A stretch of DNA of 64,000 bases from Lunularia cruciata (taxonomy: Eukaryota > Streptophyta > Marchantiopsida > Lunulariales > Lunulariaceae), in contig OX419757.1 in NCBI GenBank assembly GCA_948567375.1, positions 50,589,665 through 50,653,664 on the forward strand, read 5' to 3'. The notes below the pieces were generated by a model. The model did no database searches and was not told where the DNA came from. It saw nothing but the letters and a program-made list of their open reading frames with translations. Positions 12,303-23,970 of this stretch are shown here, in pieces. Positions within the stretch are counted from its first letter, which is position 1; each line of letters opens with the position of its first letter. The translations under genes and the position numbers were made by a program.

Positions 12303-13533
12303 CTATAGAGTCATCTTTGGATTTGCAACCTCAACAACCATTAGGGAAATTTGGAGACTTGTTAAGGATTGCTTTTTTAGTGCCGGGCAAAACCAAGGAG
12401 GATGAATGATTTTGCCTAGCAATGCACCATTATAGCCAAATCCTGGACTATTTGGAGGACCCCGAGCACTTGGCACAGATTCATGGTGGGAATTGCAAAA
12501 AACCCATTCAAAAATAGACAACATTTAGTTTCATGGCAACCTTTTTGATTAGGGAGGGACAAGGATTTCCTACTTCTATGACAAGTGACCGACTTTACAA
12601 GAAATGGTTGCAGTACATGAAACAATACAAAGAAACTCGGGAGCTTAAGAACAAGTCTATTGGAGAAGGTCTCACAGAGAAGGAATATGGAAAAGGGGGG
12701 AGAACTATAGAAGATAGATTGAATGGAATGTGCCCGCATTTTGCAAGAATAGAAGCCATGTTTGGGACCATAGTAAACATAAGTCCACCTACAATGGTAA
12801 GTTTAGGGGATTTTAATCCCAATTCGAGCAAGATTTACAAGGCTGGCAAGGAGGAGGTCCATGAAGGTACACATGAGTGCTCGCAATTCTCATCTCCTCC
12901 AGAGGTGGTGCGCCCTAACTCGGGCCCAATTGGTCGTAAACACCAAAGGAGTGGAAAGTATACCAAGTGCCATGGACAATGGAATCCTATCACCCGAGGA
13001 TGAGTCTCCATTTGTTCCACCAATCGAGGACTTGCCTTTCATTACACCACCGCCTTTAACTTCTACGCTGGATGGATCCAAGTGTGCTTTCACCACCCAA
13101 GAAGGGGAACGTGACCCAAAGAGGAGGGAAGGTGGAATATCAGCAAGTAAGGTACTGAAGTTGTCACCTAGTATGTCATTGTCTCATGATTTAGCAAAAA
13201 TTACCATGTTGAAGGCAAATACTATAAAATCTAGGGAGAGGTTACGACTAGTTGAACTAGAAGCCACCAACATGAGGAAAAGAGAGAAAACAATGATGAG
13301 AATGGAAGCAGAGCGTGTTAGATTAGAGATAGAGAAGATGAAAATTGAGCGCAAATAAAAGGAAAGCTAGGACAGACAAACACAAATTTAAGGAAAAGAG
13401 TTTGGAATCAAAGCGCACTCATGAAATCAAAATGAGTCTCATACAAGTAGGGAAAAATCTCAAGGAAATAAGTAACTATTTCAAAGTGCTCACTAAGGTT
13501 CAATGTCCATCATACTCTACTGATAGCGAATAG
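12303..13533 (+). pseudogene. Myb/SANT-like DNA-binding ORF, probable accessory ORF of a Harbinger-type transposon
   Basis: The plus strand encodes a region LKNKSIGEGLTEKE ... KGGRTIEDRLNGMCPHFARIEAMFG ... ISPPTMVSLGD (12640-12820). This resembles the trihelix/Myb-like protein that accompanies Harbinger transposases. A frame change near 12930-12950 leads into a second frame to 13358. It has an acidic/proline-rich linker (EDESPFVPPIEDLPF) and a C-terminal charged helix with LSPSMSLSHDLAKI ... LRLVELEATNMRKREK, which looks like a coiled coil. A third short frame continues to 13533. The product would bind transposon DNA and help the transposase. At least one frameshift and one in-frame TAA make it a pseudogene. 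The Harbinger link is inference from motif resemblance and the transposase remnant at 18450-19700. Confidence 0.6.
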
Positions 13534-13589
13534 TATACCACCATGTAACCTTTATTATGATTATAATAAAGATGAGTTATGGAAACTTG

Positions 13590-13980
13590 CCCGATGCTGC
13601 TAGTATCTACGTAATGCCACTCGTTACCACTTAGTTCCTCTCATTTTTTTCCTTGGCCGCACATAGTCAGCCCAAGATGCCTCGAGTTGCCACTCATAGC
13701 CACCCATAAAGTCTTTTTTGCCACCGCTAGTTGCCGCTCAATGCCCCACATTGTTGAATAAATTCTAGCTAGCGCTCATAGGCGCTTGTAGGCACTTGTG
13801 GATGCTTGGTAGTGCTCTCAAGGCTAGCTAGCGCTTGTAGGCGCTCAAAGACTCTTGGTTGCTCTCTCAGGTGCTTGGAAATAGTCTTGGCACTTGTTGG
13901 CGCTTGGGTGTACTCGTTGGTTGCAAGTCATGGCTCGTAGACACGCGTCAACGCTCATTGGCACTGAGGGACGCCTATGA
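13590..13980 (+). repeat. Degenerate short-unit array (GGCGCTTGTA-like, about 10 bp)
   Basis: The stretch is built of imperfect copies of a roughly 10-base word, clearest around 13770-13830 (GGCGCTTGTA, GGCACTTGTG, GATGCTTGG). It becomes more degenerate on both sides (GCCACTCGTTACC, GCCACTCATAGCC). No coding frame fits. Similar words recur at 16690-17030 and, in the opposite orientation, at 17860-18150. Confidence 0.55.
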
Positions 13981-14203
13981 TGGGTTAAGTGTGTTGACTC
14001 TTGATGTGAATGGTGCACATAGGTGCAAGGTGATGACCTGTTTGATACACAAGGCACAATTGAGTATATAGCACATGAAAATATGAGAGTTAGATAGAAA
14101 TATGAGAGTTTCACAAGTGTAAACTAAAAGATAAATGTATATATGGGGATAAATGGAAAAAATATTTATATAGATGGGGAGCCAATAAAACCTAAACCTG
14201 TGA

Positions 14204-15790
14204 CTATGGAGGCCGAGGAGGCAAAGAAGAAGAGTGAGATGCACCACGGTGTCTAAGTGCTACTATTGCGTCCTCAAGTCTACGATGGTATACATGATGT
14301 TGAATCCTAAATGGACTCAATGACCACCATAGGGGCCACTCGCTCTCATCCAAGTCTTGATGCCTGATACCGTTAGCAAGAAGAGGATATAGGTCACAAC
14401 TATAAGAACTCTGTCTACCTAATGTCCACTCCTCTTTTGCCCAACTAACAGCAGGCTTATCGTCATGGACAAATCTATCCAAAGCACTCATCAAAGGGTC
14501 AAATGACAAAGTGTATGATGCTCTTTGTACCCTATAAGTATGGAAGTGGGTAGGGTGGATAGCACCATGTGGATGGTTCCTATAATAAGAGAATGCATAA
14601 CTATCTATGATCAAAAGATCACAAAGAGGTAAACCTAATGAAGTAAGATGCTCATATGATCTAACTCTAAGTCCTCTAAACTTAGAATCTTGCTGGATAT
14701 CTGCAGAAAAAAACAAGCCATGAGGCAAGACCTAGTGTGAACTCCCTTTGGGAGTTTGGACCACTTCCACATGCTCCGTAGCAACCACTCCACTCCATTT
14801 GGAGTAAGATCTATCCACAAGACCTCAAAGCGCAGCAAATAGAACTGGATGAAATGGCTAACACCAAGACGGGCTACCCACCCTACAGGCTCGGACGGTG
14901 TGTGAGAGCACCAACCATGCCTAGTCGTCCCGCTCTCCCATGCATGGAAATAGATAGCACCATAATGATAATAAGTAACATCCACAAGAATAATCTTTTT
15001 CCGTAAGAAGCCTGGGAAGAGGACACATGGAATATAGTCTCCTGATAGACAAATCCTCTATCTAAACTCAGTTTGAGTGTCTTGAGTCCCCACACTATGA
15101 GGTAACACATGGGTGGCATTAGTTTGGGTCTGCATCTCATGACGAGTATGGGTCTGGCAAGCAATAGTATGTAGTCTTGGTCCAAGATAAGCCATACAAG
15201 CCCTAAAATGAGCTAGACTACTCTCACTCTCCTCTACACGAGCCCTCATCTGAGCTAGACTATTCTCGCTCTCCTCTACCTAAACATGTGCACTCTTGCA
15301 CCTCTCCATAGCATATGATAACTCTCGTGCTTGATTTTGTAACTGGACCCTATAACCTTCCGCCATGGCAATGGCACCCAGTATGTCCAAGTCCAAGTCA
15401 GCTGATCTCTACTCTCTCTCCATCAAAAAAGTAAGCAAGGTCTAATGCCTCTCCTCCTTTTTAGCAAGTAAATCCTCTTGCTCACAAAGGAGTCTCTCTT
15501 GCTCTAGCACTAATCTCTCTCTCTCTCTCCTCTACACTCTCCAATCTACTCTCACACTCAAGCACTAATCTCTCTCTCCTCTACACTCTCCAGTCTACTC
15601 TCACGCTCAAGGAGATTTCTCTCTCTACACTCAGCCACTCAAACACAATCATCTAAAATGCGAGTGATGTCAATAGAACAAGAAGGAGGTGAAAGTACTC
15701 TGAAATGCATGGGGTCACCAACCCCCTCCACAGATGGAGAAAGTGGTGAAGAAGAAGAAGAGTGAAAAGGAGCTATCTCAACAAAGGGTA
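14204..15790 (-). pseudogene. Unrecognised broken ORF with an N-terminal coiled coil
   Basis: Reading the minus strand from about 15790 gives a Ser-rich start (FHSSSSSPLSPS). Next comes a long Glu/Arg-rich helical region with internal repeats (VEESENSLAQMRARVEESES near 15260-15210), then a globular-looking part. That part includes YYHYGAIYFHAWESG, WCSHTPSEPVGWVARLG and LLRSMWKWSKLPKGVH (about 14985-14740). After a frame change near 14730 the frame continues (GLRVRSYEHLTSLGLPL ... DESEWPLWWSLSPFR) to a stop at 14204. Several stops and at least one frameshift break it. I do not recognise the family; its setting among repeats suggests a transposon-borne gene. Confidence 0.5.
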
Positions 15791-16004
15791 AGGGTTGTGT
15801 CTCAACACAAATCTGTTGAACACCTATTCATAAGTGGTACATTTAGTTATCCATCAAGTACAAATTTATATTTGAATTCAAAAAATATACAAATTCACAA
15901 GTTCATTAATTCAAGCTTCTTAAATGAACTTATTTATTATATCCGATAATAGTAAATGAAAATATATATATATATATGAGACAACACTCAAACCTAATCA
16001 ATCA

Positions 16005-16670
16005 ATCACTCACCATCCTCATCCTCCCCATCATCAGTAGTCTCGTCCTCATCTGAGCTATTTGCATCTTCATGATCATCATCATGCTTTCCCTTGTGTA
16101 TAATCTCCTCTTCTCTATCACTCAGGTATATCATGTCTTCCTTTGGAATGAAACCTCTCTCTCCATAAAGAGATGAGTGACTATCTGCCCAAGGAAGGTG
16201 ACCCTAAACCCGCACCCCTTAGGACTACTCAATTATCTTTGCAAACTCCCCACTTCTGCAATGATAGCTCTAAAAGCTAACTCTCTCCAATCATAATCCT
16301 CCACACCAAATTTCCTCAACTTGATCTTGGTGTTGAGTACCAAATGCCCATGTACAATCTTGGGTCTAATAGTGGGTGCAACAAGTGCACCCAACAATTG
16401 GAAGAAAGCTCAAAACACAAGATACACACATTGCCTTACAAGATATCTTTTTGCAACCCTGTCCCTTTGTGGAAACCAGTCTGAAATAGTTGTGTAAGGA
16501 ATTGTCCTCCGTCTTGGTGTTCTCTCCTTTGGCATGGCAAGTGCATCTCTAAATATATCTGCAGTCAATTGAAACTGCCTCCTTCTTACCAAACCTGTGC
16601 AAGAGACCTTGTCCAATGAACTCACAAAATCTGTACATAGAAGGACCTGCAAAATCCACCAAGGAAATCA
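16005..16670 (-). pseudogene. Unrecognised broken ORF with an acidic C-terminus
   Basis: Minus strand: a frame containing TPRRRTIPYTTISDWFPQRDR and RYLVRQCVYLVF ends at a stop near 16410. After frame changes it continues through LVLNTKIKLRKFGVEDYDW and GFIPKEDMIYLSDREEEI to a run of Asp/Glu (DSSDED... GEDEDGE) that stops just before 16005. It precedes the coiled-coil ORF on the same strand and may belong to the same unit. Not recognised; no catalytic motif seen. Confidence 0.4.
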
Positions 16671-16689
16671 GCTCTTACTTCTATCCTAA

Positions 16690-17030
16690 GGACTGAAGCC
16701 ATGGAGTGCCGCTCGGAGCCGCTCGTAGATACCCCCAAATAGTAGAAATGCAAGAAGCATTGTTGGGCACCACTCGGGGGCACCCCACGCATGACATCGG
16801 AGAAACAGCCGACACCGTGCATAGGCGCTCAGAGACGCTGTCCGCAAGTGCAGCTGCGTTGGGAGCCACTGTGGGACAAGAAGGGAGAGACATGGGGACA
16901 CTAGGTGATGCACAGAGATGTTGGAAGGTGCTTGTGTGAAGGCTTTAGGGTTTAGGGTCGGTGCAAGATGGCACTGGGAGTAGACGTTGGGAGGCATTGT
17001 AGGACAGGATGGGAGGCACTAGGATGCGCT
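16690..17030. repeat. Degenerate short-unit array, second cluster
   Basis: Words such as GTGCCGCTCGGAGCCGCTCG, GGCACCACTCGG and ATAGGCGCTCAGAGACGCT recur with irregular spacing. They resemble the arrays at 13590-13980 and 17860-18150. Several overlapping short frames here are by-products of the repeat. Confidence 0.45.
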
Positions 17031-17289
17031 GATGATTTGAAAGGCTAAACATGCATAAATCAAAATCATGAGGTGTTGGAATGTTTGAACGTAGATAGAA
17101 ATGAAGAGCAAACAATGAAGGAGGTTTGAATAATACCTTATCCATGGATAGTGAAGTCCAAGAGTAATTTTGAGCCCAATTATGTCTAGATTGATCTCCA
17201 AAATTCCAAAGACAGCAATTTGAATATGATGTTTGTCCAGCCAATCTCCTTCTTGAGTATTTCTCATGTCGGGCCCGTCAACTATCTTT

Positions 17290-17760
17290 TCATTTCCTCA
17301 GATTTCTTCCATGGTTGAGTCTGCTCTTCCTTTGTGTTTCTCTTCTCAATCTCTCAAATGCTCTCCTTATCTCTCTTCTCAATCTCTCAAATACTCTCTT
17401 GTTGTTTCTCTCAAATCTCCAAAGCACTCCTTCAATTAGAATTCTGGATGGAGCTCTTCCTCTCAAAATTCCAACTTGAACATGCACCACAGCAAGTTGG
17501 CCTCCAAACAGTTTGCCTCTTTCAGCTTCAGCAAGTTTGCCTCCTTCAACTTCAGCAAGTTTGCCTCCTTTGAGTATGCTTCCTTCCAACACTCCACTTG
17601 CGAAATGACCCTTTCTCCTTCGAACAACCCACACACCCACACACTCATGAAATGAGACTTTCTCTTTCCAACACCCCACACACTCATGAAATGAGTCTTT
17701 CTAATACCCCACACACCCACAAGAATTACATGAATTGAAAAGAGTAAGGTTTATATAACC
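17290..17760. repeat. Low-complexity C/T-rich stretch with short tandem duplications
   Basis: Contains repeated TTCTCAATCTCTCAAAT units near 17345-17400, and about 21-base near-duplicates in the 17510-17570 region (CTTCAGCAAGTTTGCCTCC). Around 17630-17720 ACACACCC/ATGAAATGAGxCTTTC repeats occur. The open frames across it reflect the repeat rather than a gene. Confidence 0.5.
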
Positions 17761-17859
17761 CCAGGCGGCTAGAAATAAAATTTGAATACCAAACATCCAA
17801 AATGTACACATCTAGCGAAAAAATCAATATTTCAGCCAAAAGAATTCAAATCCCGACCC

Positions 17860-18150
17860 TTGACATACGGCACTCCATGTCACCAACCAGTGCAAGCAAG
17901 CATTACATCTTTTGCAAAGCGCTTACTAGTGCCACCTCATGGCGCCTACCAATGCCCCTCAGCACCGACAAGTGCAATTATTATTTTTTTGAACTTGGAG
18001 TGCGGTCCCAAGCATCCTCCAGTGTTTACGAGCGTCATCAAGTGGCGCCTAACGGTGCATATGGTGGCGATGGGCGCAAGCCATTTTTTGGTAAGTTGGC
18101 AGGCAGCCCCCAACATGTACAAGTGCCATCGCATGGCATCAACAACAGTA
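17860..18150 (-). repeat. Degenerate short-unit array, third cluster (opposite orientation)
   Basis: The complement gives words such as GGCATTGGTA, GGCGCCATGA and GGTGGCACTA, of the same kind as the plus-strand words at 13770-13830. Arrays of about 10-bp words in opposite orientation at two ends of a segment recall subterminal transposase-binding repeats of some DNA transposons; that comparison is inference. Confidence 0.45.
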
Positions 18151-18449
18151 ATTGGCCCACTTAAAATTTTTTCCAACAACATCAGTCTAGCGACTTTGAA
18201 GAGTAAACTTGCCCAACACCACATTGTGTAAGTGTAAGCTCAGACCTTACGAATGTACAGATTAAGCTCCAAATATACAGATTAAGCTCCAGAGAATTCT
18301 TTTTGCATCTTGTGAATTCTTATCCTAATATTACATCAAGATACACTCATGGTCTAAGTTAAAGACTCATGGTCTAAGTTACAAACTATGAGATATGAGA
18401 TATGAGATGAATAATTGAAAAATATATATTTTATTATATGGAAAATCAG

Positions 18450-19700
18450 TCAATTGATTATATCATCATTGTGATAATCAAGGCAATTTTGCATCATCCT
18501 TGATCTACTTTCTTCTCTACCAAGTTCTATACTATGAAAAGACATTTCTGAATCTATTTGAGTTTCCTCTATAAATCCGCCATCGTCATCTGACCAAAGG
18601 TCAGACCTATTGATTAAAAAATTATGTAAAATAATACACACTGATACCCACTTTAACAAATAATCATTTCTACTATTGTCTTTGAGTTGCACTCTGAGCT
18701 CACAAAGAGAATGTCATCTAGCTTTCAATACTCTTATACAATGCTCATTTATCACTCTTGCATTTGCTACATATTTATTAAACTCATGCTTGTCCTTTGA
18801 TAGAGCTTGCTTGAAAGCAAGGACTAGATGATGCATGGGTACATAACCCAAATCACCTAAAAGGTACTCCTTTGCCTCAAAAGTGTGACGACTCCCTCTC
18901 TAGTTCAAATCATTCCATAGTGAGGATTTTTGCAAACAAGTCATGTTATGACATGACCTTGGCATTCTTGCAAATAAATGAAGTAAACTAAAAGTAAAGT
19001 CAAACTAAAACTAAAACTAAAAGTATAATCAAATTATACTTTTAGTAAAGGATCACCAATGCATTGCAAAAATACCTAGCAAAACAACACATAACATAAA
19101 ACATACCTCTGGAAAAATGTATAATTCTCCTTTTATCATCACAAATAACTTGGCCGTTTATAGAATATGAACCCTTGCGGCTGAAATATATTTCCCCGTC
19201 CAGTGTTGGTTGAGCTGCAAGTGGAAACAATGTTACATCTACCAAACCAACACAACCAGGAAAACCTTTTGTGCAAAAATAGTGGATATCCTCCTCCTTC
19301 TCTCCTTGAGCTCGGGCCAAGCAACTTGACTCCTCATTACATCTAATATGGCTGTCATAACTCTATAAGTAAAAGAAATTGTTGAACCAACCCTAATGCC
19401 CCAAATATTTAAACCCTGTGAAACACAAGCTGCATTGTCGTGATGCCCAAATCTATCCAAGGATAGGGCAACTTGGATCCACACGGGTGTTTGCTCTCTT
19501 CGGTAGCTTTTCTCAAAAATTGTGTGAGCCTTAATCAAATCCTATAATGTTGAAAAAGAATCCCTATCCATTCTAGTAAACTTGCGAAAGGCCTTAGAAT
19601 CAAGATTTCTAAAATACTCCTTCACAAATTGTCTACTACGAAGGTAAGTAACACGGGGTTCCAAGTATCAATGAGTATGTGCATACTTCCACCCACTAAT
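18450..19700 (-). pseudogene. PIF/Harbinger-type transposase, broken
   Basis: The minus strand from about 19690 reads FRKFTRMDRDSFSTL, then VWIQVALSLDRFGHHDNAACVSQ and GSTISFTYRVMTAIL. After a frame change near 19310 comes GFPGCVGLVDVTLFPL (first catalytic Asp region), YFSRKGSYSINGQVICD and RRIIHF. An A/T-rich spacer with GT...AG-like borders (about 19106-18970) interrupts the frame. Then follow RSCHNMT (the usual second Asp, as in CHD, is Asn here), VINEHCIRVLKARW (the expected Glu present) and WVSVCIILHNFLI before a stop at 18450. The domain order is that of DDE transposases of the Harbinger group. The frameshift and the D-to-N change mean it is inactive. Confidence 0.8.
19017..19045. repeat. 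Perfect hairpin inside the Harbinger remnant
   Basis: Arms CTAAAAGTATAAT and ATTATACTTTTAG (13 bp each) flank a 3-base loop CAA. It sits in the A/T-rich spacer that interrupts the transposase frame. Confidence 0.7.
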
Positions 19701-20185
19701 AAAAAATTCTAGCATATCTAAATCTCCTCCTTATTCTTTGTATTCGTCTTCATCTTCTAATCCTTATAACAATATCTCCAAATCTAACCAAATCATCCTT
19801 TGAATACATTTTCTAATATTTCTAGTTAGTTCTACACAAGTGCTCCCTCTCGGCATGACTTGATTCAATTTTATATCACCACAGATAACTTCTTATTGGC
19901 AAAGAGGCATCTCTCTTCTTGGTCAAATTTCAGCAAAGTGCATCTCTTTTCTCTATGCACAAGAAAAAGAAAACAAAATCACTTCAAACAAAATCACTCC
20001 TTCTAACTTTCCCACAGCCCGCACTCAAATCTTACCACTCCAAACAAATTCACTCCCCCTTCCAACTCTGGCTATGGATCTCTCAAATCTTCATCCGTGG
20101 TTAATTTTTGCATGCCCTCAAATCTTTCCACTCATGTTCACTCCAATCTTCCTCTGTGTAAAAAATTGCATTCACGCTCATCTAG

Positions 20186-20335
20186 TGCATAAATTTGTCA
20201 ACTTTTGAAACCCATGGGTATTCTCAAACATCATGGATGCTCCCTTTGGTGGCCCCGGTCATCAAGTGCATAAATTTGTCAACTTTTGATTACCATGGGT
20301 GTTTTTGAACATCATGGATGCTCCCTTTGGTGGCT
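20186..20335 (+). repeat. Two-copy tandem duplication, about 80-bp period
   Basis: AGTGCATAAATTTGTCAAC ... CATGGATGCTCCCTTTGG occurs twice in direct orientation (about 20187-20258 and 20266-20332) with a handful of mismatches. No coding potential is seen. Confidence 0.7.
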
Positions 20336-22664
20336 GCCACTTTCACTCTAACCCTAAACAATAAATTTTATTAACCTTAATACGTAATCAATGCACTGTA
20401 GAGTGATTATGGATAATTCCTTATTCCTTATTTTCTACAAATCACCTCATATGGAGTATGCTTATAATAAGAAACTTGGCCCAATCTCCGTATCAATATC
20501 TTTTCTACCACCCGTTCACACACCGTACCTATTTAGTAAACGCTATTTAGTCAAAAGTTATGAAACTTCATATAACTATTTCTGAAACCACCTAATGCCT
20601 TCTAGTGGTTTATTTGTTGTACGGTATGACGTCAGGTAAGATTGGTAAATCGAAGAAGGCGACCGCATGTGATAACAAGAAGGATGGGAAGATTGGTAAA
20701 AATGAAGCTTCTTTACTGAGTCTGCTTTTACAAGGGAAAAACGTTTTCAAAGAACGTCTTCAACTTATAGAAGAGTCCACGAGCAGATTTTGAGTTTTCG
20801 GAAATATAGTTAAAGGACAATGACTAAATAAGATCACATTGACTAAATGTTCTTATTTCATCAATGATCACAGCAGAAAAATAGAAAGGTTATTTAATAT
20901 TAGATATAGGATATCAATGAGACATTTATTTATTTTAGGTCGAGAGTAGAAGAATATCAATGAAGAATGGGAGAACATAATTTTATGATATAGGTTTGAG
21001 TAAAAGAAATAACCATTCTGATATAAGCATTCCAAAAAAGGTTGACAGAATAAAAAACATTCTCCATGCTCTTTGAAGCAATAAAAGAAACACTGCAATT
21101 AAATGGATCCTTCTAGATTTAAACCTAAGAAGAAAATTTCAGATAAAGAGAAATGGGCAGAAGCCTTTACATGTGTAGATAGACAGAGATTTAAGTACAT
21201 AAAATATACGTAGAAATGTAGAAGGCCATCAATATGTATGTTTTATTGCGTCGTCTTATCACTACGAGATACATTTCTCTATTTCATGAAACGTCAAAAT
21301 ATTCATATTCAAATTCACATTCACGTCAAAAACTTCTCTCATTTCTGTTTTTCAGCATCTTGCTCTTAGATTATTTGCTCTTCCTACTGGACGAGCTTGA
21401 AATTTGAAATGTAAGTCTCACTTATACTCAATATCTATTCTCTTTATTACTTGCATATTATACGAAATGTAACACACTTGCACAAAGTGTAATGCACAAC
21501 TTAAACCATAACTTATTCTAACGATCTTTAAGAATCCTAAATCTGCAACCCTTAATTAGCCTCTCATGAAATGAAATCTGAGATGATTCATCCTCTATCT
21601 ATACTCATATGTATCACACGTCACAACCCATGATCTGTTTTCAGAAAATAAATTAATAAAGTGAATTGATATTTCGAAATCTTTCTTATTTATTTATTCT
21701 ACCATAAATTATCATACTTTTCTTTTGAAATTTTCACACGAAGAACCCATTATCAAGGTCATAGAATCGAAATTAGATCTTATAGTAATCCACTCTCAAC
21801 TCGGTTGCACTTAGCATCAAGATTATAGTAGTCCACTTTTAACTTAGTTGCACTTAGCATCAGAGCATCAAAGAGCAAGGCACTCCACAGACAAGTATTC
21901 CATCCTCTCGTGTTGCCAAACAGAGCGTGAAAAAGGGTACGATAGTGAAACAATTAATTATTGTTTCCCTGTATTTCATTTAAGGATATTTCGAAGATTA
22001 GTGAAGATTATTTGATTGACTGCTATGGGGGACTAATTTACTTATTTTTCAAAACATATTAAGTCAAAATTTACCTCCTCTACAAAATTGATGAGTTTGA
22101 ATAGATTTGAAATTATTTAATGGTCTAAATATTGAAAAACAGATTTAAATATATAATCCTCAGTTTTTAATTTTTCCTCAATTTAGAGAATTTCATTTAT
22201 ATATTGCAAGATTTACATTAATAAACCCTATTAAGATTAAGTGTGTACAGTGGAATATATGGAACTACTATCATATGAGAAAGTGGAGTTTAACTATATC
22301 TCCTCTGCCCGCTTCTTGGTAGTAAAATAGAGATGTAACTTTTCTTTGAATATCTTCTTTTAGTGTTGTGAGAACATGCTCTTCTAAGTCTTTGTTTTTA
22401 ACTGACTTTATTACAACTTCTTGCTCATGAAAAAATAGTTGATGTAGATTTGAGTCCTTGTACTTGTTATAATGTTAGGAGGTAATATTCTTTAATTTAT
22501 GGAATCAACAAATGATCTTTACATGAAAAAAGTTTTAAACTGTAAAATCATCAAAAAAATTCTATTATAAATTTGATATTTAGCTTTGGGAAATATTAAG
22601 AAGAATTAAAATTCTGTAGCAATAGTGCTTGTTGAAGTATGGGGCATATGCCAAACATCTGAAT
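20336..22664. other. AT-rich region without recognised genes
   Basis: Long A/T-rich stretch with only short frames (for example 20605-20793 plus, lysine-rich, unrecognised). I see no transposon protein motifs, tRNA-like elements or tandem arrays here. Confidence 0.45.
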
Positions 22665-23101
22665 TGTAAAAGACCAAGACTGGACAAAGAAATAGGAGAA
22701 TGGAAGACCGGGAGTAGAAGATCACATCTTGACACTTGCATGAGGGAAACTCCAAATGCCTAGCAGGAGCTTGGGTTTTGGTATTTATAGGGAGCATTCA
22801 AGGCTCTTGAGAAGCTTCCCAAAAGTCACCTTCTTGGAGTGCAAGCCAAGTTAATCGGGAATCTTCTCAAGAAGCTTCCTTTCTTGAAGCCATCTACTTG
22901 GGGTGCAAGCTAAGCTAGCCAAGAAGATTCTCAAGAAATTTCCTTCTTTAAGTCACCACTTGGCATGCACATACCCAATACTTGAAAAATACAGGTAGCT
23001 TCCTAGATGCTTCTAAAATATTATCATAACTCCGGGTTAATTTGGCCTATTTGCTACTTCATTAGTCTCAACTAACTTTTCTATAACTTTATATTGTTAC
23101 A
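22665..23101 (-). repeat. Solo LTR of the A/B chromovirus family, with TSD TGAAT
   Basis: 437 bp from TGTAAAAG to TTGTTACA on the plus strand, homologous along its length to the LTRs of A and B in the orientation of A. It is flanked by TGAAT at 22660-22664 and TGAAT at 23102-23106, a 5-bp target duplication, so it is a genuine insertion reduced to one LTR by recombination. It keeps the TATA box (complement of 22782-22790) and a more decayed version of the GAAGCTTC pentamer array. Confidence 0.93.
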
Positions 23102-23339
23102 TGAATTCTCATTTGATCTCTCTTTACCAATTTGACATTATGAAAATTTTCTACCAAATTCCTTCTATATAATCCAATCTAAAGTTTACAATTTCCTTTA
23201 AGTATCATCTCATGGAAGAACCTATTCTTCTAAGTCCTTGTGACTAACTTTGTAATTTCCAATTTATTTTTATCAAAATAATTACACCAAAAATTTAATC
23301 ATTTTATTTCCTAAAGACATCTATCCCAATATCCCCTTG

Positions 23340-23970
23340 TATTTTTGATAGATGTGTCGGGTGACGGGTAGCAAATTCATTCTATAACTCTAAGGAATAG
23401 GCTGCAGTACTATGAGGCTTGATGGACCCAAGGTACTGGCTGGTGATTGTTTGTCAAATTCAGCCCAAGGGTTCACCAAGTTCAAAATGATGTCTTCATT
23501 GACAGATTGCTCTTTCATTGGTAAGTCATTTCAACCCAAGTCGGAGATAGAGGTTCAATATCTTCAGTTGGCTCTTTCAGATCCCTTTAAACAAGTTGAG
23601 GAATTGTATGAAAAGGTATTGACACTCTTCTTCCATTAGGATTCGTGCTGTCTTTTCACAAATGAATTCTTTTATCAAATTGGATCCCTTGAGAGCTCTT
23701 GAGGAAGTCGGTGTATTGGGTTGTAGTGAATATGTTTGTCCACTTGAATCTTTTTTCTTTTTGGAATTTGGAGGTGCAAAGTAGCCTCGCCACCCAATCT
23801 TTTGTTTCTTCTGCTCAAGGTCTTTCAAGGCTTCTTGAACTTTGTGAAGAAGTTGCAAATCCAATGCCTCCTCAGCTTTGTCAATGGTGATATGGCTCTT
23901 TTGACATTCTTCTTCTTCACAATGCAAGTTTGTTTACAAACTCTTCCTTCCCATTATTCTCTTGATTCCC
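23340..23970 (-). pseudogene. gag fragment of the giant-LTR family (fragment F)
   Basis: The minus strand from about 23935 reads LHCEEE-type residues, then LLHKVQEALKDLEQKKQKIGWRG and SKKKKDSSGQTYSLQ. These match the start of gag in element C (48368-48048) residue for residue over much of their length. It is joined directly to an LTR segment: the R-U5 part of the LTR and the primer-binding site between them are missing. The left end near 23340 fades out. Confidence 0.75.

Noticed and set aside
17290..17679. Minus-strand ORF with GGKLAE repeats
   Set aside because: Open only because of short tandem duplications in C/T-rich DNA; no homologous feel and no splice signals.
12160..22600. CRISPR-like arrays or telomeric repeats
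   Set aside because: No regularly spaced identical repeats with unique spacers and no TTTAGGG arrays; this is plant nuclear DNA and the short repeats are degenerate.
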